Shown here piece after piece: positions 13,264-13,739 of a DNA stretch of 13,739 bases. Origin of the DNA: Anaerolineales bacterium UBA3940 (GTDB lineage: Bacteria; Chloroflexota; Anaerolineae; Aggregatilineales; UBA3940). The stretch's first letter is position 1, and each line of letters opens with the position of its first letter. The notes under the pieces are model-generated. The model did not search any database. It saw only the letters and a program-made list of their open reading frames with translations, and had not been told where the DNA came from. Made by a program: the position numbers and the translations under genes. The stretch spans positions 4,295 to 18,033 of the forward strand of contig DGDY01000062.1 in NCBI GenBank assembly GCA_002385675.1. Direction: 5' to 3'.

Positions 13264-13739
13264 CATGACCCGAACCTGGACTTCCCGGCAGCGCGTCGAG
13301 GCGGCGCTCAACTTCGAGGAGCCCGACCGCGTGCCGATCGACCTCACCATCACCCTGAACGCCTACCGCAACCTGCGCGAGTACCTCGGCCTGCCGCCTG
13401 AGGAAAACATCCGCGCCGACCGCTTCTACGAGGTGGAGCCTGCGCTCGACGTGCTGGAGGCGCTCGGTATCGACGTGACCTTCGTCAAGCTGCGCGGTCC
13501 GCGCAACTGGCAGGCGCCCCCTCCCACGCCAGACGGTATCATGTTTGACGAGTGGGGCGTGGGGCGCCGCCGGGTTGAGGTTTCGCCCGGCGTCTTCCTG
13601 CTTGAGGTTGTCTATTCCCCCTTTGCAGATAAAGACCCGTCGGAGATCGATCTCGACGCCTACCCCTGGCCCGATCCGCACGACCCGGGTCGCACGGAAG
13701 GGCTTGCCGAACACGCCCGCAGCCTCTACGAGAACACCG
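13264..13739 (+). CDS. Uroporphyrinogen decarboxylase superfamily protein (3' truncated)
   Basis: The frame is open from ATG 13264 to the window end with no stop (158 codons visible). AGAGG at 13253-13257 lies 6 bases before the ATG. The N-terminus RQRVEAALNFEEPDRVPIDLT is the characteristic opening of the URO-D superfamily (UroD and corrinoid-dependent methyltransferases such as MtaA/CmuA relatives). It is followed by LREYLGLPPEEN, a segment on alternating strands (EALGIDVTFVKLRGP), DEWGVGRRRVEV and a proline-rich YPWPDPHDP. In sugar operons such members are usually not heme-pathway enzymes; they may be decarboxylases or methyltransferases of other small molecules. Catalytic residues lie beyond the visible part, so activity cannot be judged. 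It is separated from the cupin gene by the micro-hairpin run and may be a separate transcription unit. Confidence 0.85.

Overview
This is a GC-rich bacterial window in which every convincing gene lies on the + strand. It looks like one long catabolic locus: a complete sugar-type ABC importer followed by a set of carbohydrate-modifying enzymes. Third-codon positions are strongly G/C. The binding protein has an Ala/Pro/Glu-rich linker of the kind that follows a lipoprotein anchor. BtpA, DhaK/DhaL and M29 genes are mixed into a sugar operon. Together these suggest a Chloroflexota-like (Anaerolineae-type) or similar high-GC organism, but no rRNA or marker gene is present and the assignment is an inference. 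The window has no stretch over about 200 bases without a gene, no tRNA or rRNA gene, no transposase and no CRISPR array. It also has no transcriptional regulator. The first and last genes are cut by the window edges. Layout: (1) 1-4895, importer: substrate-binding protein (5' truncated), double-domain RbsA/LsrA-type ATPase, and two BPD_transp_2 permeases. (2) 4941-9156, FGGY carbohydrate kinase, BtpA/SgcQ TIM-barrel protein, and DhaK plus DhaL (a two-subunit ketose kinase without the PTS subunit DhaM). (3) 9286-13067, beta-hydroxyacid dehydrogenase (3-HIBADH family), M29 metallo-aminopeptidase, RuBisCO-like protein (RLP, form IV type), and a small cupin. (4) 13264-end, the start of a uroporphyrinogen-decarboxylase-superfamily protein. 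How the genes may work together (inference): a small sugar or sugar acid is imported. A hydroxyl group is oxidised by the beta-HAD enzyme. One or both kinases (FGGY, DhaKL) phosphorylate an intermediate. The RLP then does enolisation or decarboxylation chemistry on a phosphorylated keto compound. The nearest described logic is the D-apionate / 3-oxo-isoapionate pathway, where the RLP OiaX decarboxylates 3-oxo-isoapionate 4-phosphate to L-erythrulose 1-phosphate. There the kinase is a DUF1537 protein (OiaK), whereas this locus has DhaKL and an FGGY kinase. The RLP-cupin adjacency also recalls the MTA-isoprenoid shunt of Rhodospirillum. This gene combination (RLP + DhaKL + FGGY + BtpA + M29 + cupin + URO-D-like) does not match a pathway I know and is the main candidate for something undescribed. 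The intergenic gaps are unusually structured. All but one of the gaps of about 70 bases or more hold a GC-rich hairpin without a T-tract, including a related palindrome in two gaps; the 196-base gap instead carries a close-packed run of micro-hairpins with 3-nt loops between the cupin and the URO-D-like gene. These probably act in mRNA processing or stability, or are mobile palindromic elements.
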